The notes beneath the pieces are model-generated. The model did not search any database. It saw only the letters and a list, made by a program, of their open reading frames with translations, and was not told the DNA's origin. 26,389 nt of DNA, from positions 1 through 26,389 of the IMG/VR virus record IMGVR_UViG_3300037189_002449; one strand, written 5' to 3'. The translations under genes and the position numbers were made by a program. The DNA comes from a virus. This document shows positions 24,340 through 26,389 of this stretch, one piece after another (position 1 is the stretch's first letter; every line of letters starts with the position of its first letter).

Positions 24340-24706
24340 GTGCCATTCTTTCTCTTGCTAGGTAACAGAAATCGTCGAAATTTACGTCAGCCGTCACGTC
24401 CTCCAGCATCAGCACGCAGCGGATGGGCTGGCGATCGTATTTGTAAATCAAAACGGGAAGCTTGGCCGCGCGGTTGGCTGCAGCGCAGGCTTGCTGCCAC
24501 CAGGTGATTGACCCACCGATCGGGCCGGAGCTGTACCGCTTGAGTTCCAGCAGGTACGGCCATGCCGGATCGTCGGTGATCAGGTCACCGTATTCGGCCT
24601 GCTGATACTGCCGCAAATCCCGTGCAAACTTGATGCCCAGCTCTTGATACAGCAGCTGGGAAACCTCACGTTCAAAGTTGGCCCCTTTGCTTCTGCTGTC
24701 AACCAT
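24326..24706 (-). CDS. Resolvase-like PD-(D/E)XK nuclease
   Basis: The 126-residue frame starts at ATG 24706, overlapping the regulator gene's stop by eight bases. It begins SRSKGANFEREVSQLLYQEL (Glu12, Glu14), then AEYGDLITDDPAWPYLLELK with Asp41, Glu54 and Lys56 forming the D...ExK signature, and TWWQQACAAANRAAKLPVLI, with the Gln and Lys positions seen in archaeal-type Holliday-junction resolvases (Hjc-like) and related phage endonucleases. The small size and helical N-terminus favour a structure-specific endonuclease, for example branch resolution before packaging. A restriction-type role is less likely. Confidence 0.78.
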   Translation of the reverse strand: MVDSRSKGANFEREVSQLLYQELGIKFARDLRQYQQAEYGDLITDDPAWPYLLELKRYSSGPIGGSITWWQQACAAANRAAKLPVLIYKYDRQPIRCVLMLEDVTADVNFDDFCYLARERMAHDAL

Positions 24707-24881
24707 TTTGCATGGCCTTGCTGACGTATTCGGTTAATTTAACCAAGGTCGTTTCTCTGGCCTCCTGCCGGCCAGAAAGCAAACGCCACAGCGTTGTGTG
24801 CGCTATGCCTGATTGCCTGGCAACTTCAGGCAATGGCCGATCGGCGAGCATCAATCTGATTTCCTTGATTGTGTAGACCAT
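24699..24881 (-). CDS. Small HTH transcription regulator at the divergent promoter
   Basis: The 60-residue protein starts at ATG 24881; longer starts run through the control region and are not credible. Residues about 15-40 (RPLPEVARQSGIAHTTLWRL) are a clear helix-turn-helix: the second helix is LPEVARQSG and the recognition helix is HTTLWRLLSG. The C-terminal helix may dimerise. It is the first gene of the leftward series, and its upstream DNA carries operator-like palindromes, so it probably controls its own and the rightward promoters. Whether it is a Cro-like, CI-like or early-to-late regulator is not evident. Confidence 0.82.
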   Translation of the reverse strand: MVYTIKEIRLMLADRPLPEVARQSGIAHTTLWRLLSGRQEARETTLVKLTEYVSKAMQNG

Positions 24882-24894
24882 TGCAGCCACCCCG

Positions 24895-24908
24895 TTGCGG
24901 TTTCGCAA
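24895..24908. promoter_or_regulatory. Operator-like palindrome O-left (TTGCG-N4-CGCAA)
   Basis: TTGCG (24895-24899) and CGCAA (24904-24908) are separated by GTTT. The site lies 14 bases upstream of the HTH regulator start and just after the predicted -10 box of the leftward promoter, so binding there would hinder transcription start. It shares both arms with the site at 25003-25018. Confidence 0.65.
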
Positions 24909-24909
24909 G

Positions 24910-24938
24910 ACTATGCAGAAACCGGCGGGCAAAGGCAA
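24910..24938 (-). promoter_or_regulatory. Predicted leftward sigma-70 promoter for the HTH gene
   Basis: In the minus direction, TTGCCT (24938-24933, -35, 4/6) is followed after 17 bases by CATAGT (24915-24910, -10, 4/6), with an A/T tract upstream (TTTTTTTTAA on the minus strand, 24941-24950 region) that could be an UP element. The expected start lies inside O-left, about 22 bases before the regulator's ATG. Confidence 0.5.
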
Positions 24939-24972
24939 GTTAAAAAAAATTCGCATTCGCAATTTTAACCTG

Positions 24973-25001
24973 TTGACAGGTGTTGCGGCATGTCCTATGT
25001 C
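24973..25001 (+). promoter_or_regulatory. Predicted rightward sigma-70 promoter (P1)
   Basis: A consensus TTGACA (24973-24978) is followed by a 17-base spacer and TATGTC (24996-25001; only TAT matches). The perfect palindrome at 25003-25018 covers the expected start site, and a 61-residue gene follows. The -10 is weak, so the promoter may need an activator or extra contacts. Confidence 0.55.
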
Positions 25002-25002
25002 T

Positions 25003-25018
25003 ATTGCGTAGGCGCAAT
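25003..25018. promoter_or_regulatory. Perfect 16-bp palindrome O-right (ATTGCG-TAGG-CGCAAT)
   Basis: ATTGCG and CGCAAT are exact inverted copies with a 4-base centre. It begins 2 bases after the -10 box of P1, so it lies over the transcription start region. Arms and spacing match O-left. Single half-sites CGCAA (24958-24962) and TTGCG (24983-24987) flank the -35 box of P1. Confidence 0.7.
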
Positions 25019-25032
25019 GAGGAGAGAATGAG

Positions 25033-25218
25033 ATGAAGCAGATGGATTTGTTTGACCAGCCCAGCGCAAAGGGCATGGCGGGTGAGCGGCAATCGGACAT
25101 CGAAGACTTGATTGCCTGGGAGGAAAGCTTGGCGGCGGCTGTGTTTGCCAGGGACGAGAAGAAAGCCGATGCCTGGGTTGCCAAGGCCAAGTCAGGCGCA
25201 GTGATGCGGATTTGCTAA
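25033..25218 (+). CDS. Small unknown protein, first gene of the rightward series
   Basis: The 61-residue frame starts at ATG 25033, behind GAGGAGAGAATGAG. It begins MKQMDLFDQPSAKGMAGERQ and has a helical acidic region, DIEDLIAWEESLAAAVFARD, with a Lys/Ala tail. I recognise no domain. It is the leading gene of promoter P1 and probably an early protein. A function cannot be given from sequence. Confidence 0.75.
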   Translation: MKQMDLFDQPSAKGMAGERQSDIEDLIAWEESLAAAVFARDEKKADAWVAKAKSGAVMRIC

Positions 25219-25229
25219 GGAGAGATGGG

Positions 25230-25484
25230 ATGAAAATGATGGGATTTCCTTTGATTGAGGTTTCTAAGATCCACTACGCCAACGGCTACGACAATGACGC
25301 CAAGGCGCAGGAAGCTTTTAATCGTGTGAGCAACGAGTTGGGCGCGGCAGCCTGGGCAGACGCTTTCAGCGCTCCGAGCTTTGATGACTATGCCGAAGCG
25401 ATCGATGCGATCGATGACGAACCCTTTGTCAGCTATGACGCAGAATGGGATTTTAACAACGTGGCAAGCCGCCACCACTATTAA
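25230..25484 (+). CDS. Small acidic unknown protein
   Basis: I chose ATG 25230 (84 residues): AAGGAG lies 8 bases upstream, while earlier codons of the frame (including a TTG) precede that site. The protein has about 16 acidic and 5 basic residues. The second half (FDDYAEAIDAIDDEPFVSYD) is especially acidic with almost no basic residues. It ends in NNVASRHHY. No family is recognised. Strong negative charge in an early phage protein would allow DNA mimicry, but nothing else shows it. Confidence 0.75.
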   Translation: MKMMGFPLIEVSKIHYANGYDNDAKAQEAFNRVSNELGAAAWADAFSAPSFDDYAEAIDAIDDEPFVSYDAEWDFNNVASRHHY

Positions 25485-25496
25485 GGAGACAAAGAA

Positions 25497-25703
25497 ATGA
25501 ACATCTATCGGAACGTCAACTGGAAGAGCCGGGACTACGACTGCACCAACGTGGTGTATCAGGCAATCAGCGGCGACGAACAGCCGTGCAGATTTAGCGG
25601 CTTGCCTGCCCCAGAAAATGAGTGGGTCAAGGCAAGCGATATCCCGGCTGACATGCAGCCTATCGGCGGCTTCGGTTGCCACGAGTTTTACGGATACATG
25701 TGA
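25497..25703 (+). CDS. Small unknown protein
   Basis: The 68-residue frame starts at ATG 25497 behind AAGGAGACAAAGAA. It has three Cys (DCTNVV, QPCRFSG, FGCHEFYGYM) and aromatic residues, with ADMQPIGGFGCHEFYGY at the end. The Cys/His spacing is too loose to call a zinc site. No family recognised. It is in the same tight series as its neighbours. Confidence 0.72.
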   Translation: MNIYRNVNWKSRDYDCTNVVYQAISGDEQPCRFSGLPAPENEWVKASDIPADMQPIGGFGCHEFYGYM

Positions 25704-25714
25704 GGAGACGATCG

Positions 25715-25891
25715 ATGAAATACGAAGAACAGATCTTGCACCAGGCAGGCAATGCCAAGGGCGTCGAATACAAGCGGGCTGAGTTCGGTAGCTTTGAGGA
25801 GTTGGAACATTTCTTCCTGCAGAACCTGTGGGGCAAGAAGGGCATCAAGTCCAAGGTGATCGGAAAGGTGTTGATCTGGAGCGACAGTTGA
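25715..25891 (+). CDS. Small unknown protein
   Basis: The 58-residue frame uses ATG 25715, with GAGGAGACG upstream; ATGs earlier in that frame overlap the previous gene and have no site. It is helical and charged: EEQILHQAGNAKGVEYKRAE, then FGSFEELEHFFLQNLWGKKG and a short beta tail (KVIGKVLIWSDS). The stop codon overlaps the -35 of the next promoter. No family recognised. Confidence 0.72.
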   Translation: MKYEEQILHQAGNAKGVEYKRAEFGSFEELEHFFLQNLWGKKGIKSKVIGKVLIWSDS

Positions 25892-25915
25892 CAGACTGCC
25901 GACCTAGTGTATAGT
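25888..25915 (+). promoter_or_regulatory. Predicted rightward sigma-70 promoter (P2)
   Basis: TTGACA (25888-25893), a 16-base spacer and TATAGT (25910-25915, 5/6) form the best promoter match in the window. The TTGACA overlaps the stop codon of the preceding gene. A related operator-like site follows directly after. Confidence 0.72.
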
Positions 25916-25917
25916 TA

Positions 25918-25931
25918 TTGCGCGAACGACA
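25918..25931. promoter_or_regulatory. Degenerate operator-like site at P2 (TTGCG-CGAA-CGACA)
   Basis: The left arm TTGCG is exact; the right arm CGACA matches CGCAA at three of five positions. It begins 3 bases after the -10 box, exactly as O-right does at P1, which supports a common regulator. Confidence 0.45.
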
Positions 25932-25955
25932 TATTAGAAACAAGGAGACGACCAA

Positions 25956-26150
25956 ATGCGCGAAGCCATCATCAGCGACACCACCCGCAGCGTCAGCATT
26001 GAGAAAGATATTGTCGAGTTCGACGGCATCGACCGTGAGATCTGGTCTATTGTCATCGACTGCCCGGTCAACGGGATCAGCGTGTGCGGCGAGTATTACT
26101 GCTCTCGCGAAGAGGCCACCGCTGCGATGCGCGAAATCTTCTTCGCCTAA
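25956..26150 (+). CDS. Small unknown protein, first gene after P2
   Basis: The 64-residue frame starts at ATG 25956 behind CAAGGAGACGACCAA. It is acidic and mixed alpha/beta (SIEKDIVEFDGIDREIWSIV, then CGEYYCSREEATAAMREIFF). Two Cys-containing stretches (IDCPVNGISVCGEYYC) could bind metal, but I see no classic pattern. No family recognised. Confidence 0.75.
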   Translation: MREAIISDTTRSVSIEKDIVEFDGIDREIWSIVIDCPVNGISVCGEYYCSREEATAAMREIFFA

Positions 26151-26178
26151 TCCAACTAGCAAACAAGGAGACAACAAT

Positions 26179-26389
26179 ATGAAAATTACCGAATTAAAGA
26201 TTTGCCCGAAGGCCCCCTGGGAAGTGGTCGGGCGTAACAACCCACTGGTTTGCACTGTCAAACTGTCCAGCACGGACGTTGTGGTGCAGACTGTGCTGCA
26301 TGATGACCAGATCGAACAGATCCTGATGCTTGTGCAAGGCATAGTAGCAGAGGCAGCGCAGCGCAATGTTGCGGCGTTTGTCTCGCAGG
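26179..26389 (+). CDS. Unknown protein, 3' end outside window
   Basis: A frame opens at ATG 26179 behind CAAGGAGACAACAAT and is still open after 70 codons at the right edge. It begins MKITELKICPKAPWEVVGRN and shows a beta-like start (VCTVKLSSTDVVVQTVLHDD) followed by helix (QIEQILMLVQGIVAEAAQRN). No family recognised. It belongs to the P2 gene series. Confidence 0.7.
   Translation, partial: MKITELKICPKAPWEVVGRNNPLVCTVKLSSTDVVVQTVLHDDQIEQILMLVQGIVAEAAQRNVAAFVSQ

Noticed and set aside
23821-24507. 228-residue + strand open frame
   Set aside because: It mirrors the two nuclease genes, which have clear motifs.
24882-25190. Longer version of the 60-residue HTH gene
   Set aside because: The extension runs through promoters and operator-like sites and into the rightward gene.

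Overview
The window looks like part of a tailed-phage genome of podovirus type, with a T7-like head and tail, possibly a prophage. It is moderately GC-rich by eye, densely packed, and many neighbouring genes overlap by 1 to 17 bases. The promoters I can see are sigma-70-like (TTGACA plus a TATAAT-like box) and most genes have GGAG/GAGG ribosome sites, so the host is probably a proteobacterium; the sequence alone does not fix the species. No RNA polymerase, DNA polymerase, integrase or lysis gene is visible, so the genome continues beyond both ends.

Layout. A short divergent control region (about 24882-25032) splits the window. Everything to its left is one long leftward (minus-strand) gene series; everything to its right is a rightward series of very small genes. 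Leftward, in transcription order: a 60-residue HTH regulator; two PD-(D/E)XK nucleases (resolvase-like and RecB/Cas4-like); an SSB-like protein; a fused AEP primase/RepA-like helicase; a repeat-rich candidate replication origin (20439-20580); an unknown protein; a DUF6378-like protein; a second small HTH protein; small terminase; a 356-bp non-coding gap; large terminase; two small unknown proteins; portal; Bbp19-like protein; scaffold; major capsid; a probable decoration protein; tail tube A and B; four internal/ejected-protein candidates (counting the 14-, 15- and 16-like positions); and a tail fibre cut off by the left edge. Rightward lie six small unrecognised genes, each behind a very similar GGAGA-type ribosome site; the last is cut by the right edge.

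How it works together. The replication set resembles a plasmid system (primase plus hexameric helicase plus iteron-like repeats) rather than the T7 polymerase module. The morphogenesis genes follow the T7 gp8-gp17 order. The three promoters I can see each carry a TTGCG-N4-CGCAA-type site just downstream of the -10 box, which suggests that the small HTH protein controls both directions of transcription. The 1103-residue ejected-protein candidate carries a ParB-like domain and a RelA/SpoT-like domain, which may be delivered into the host with the DNA.

Most noteworthy: the three-site operator circuit, the GGTGAGG repeat array beside the primase-helicase gene, the RelA/SpoT-like domain in a virion protein, the structured terS-terL gap, and two strong hairpin terminators that face against the direction of the surrounding genes.
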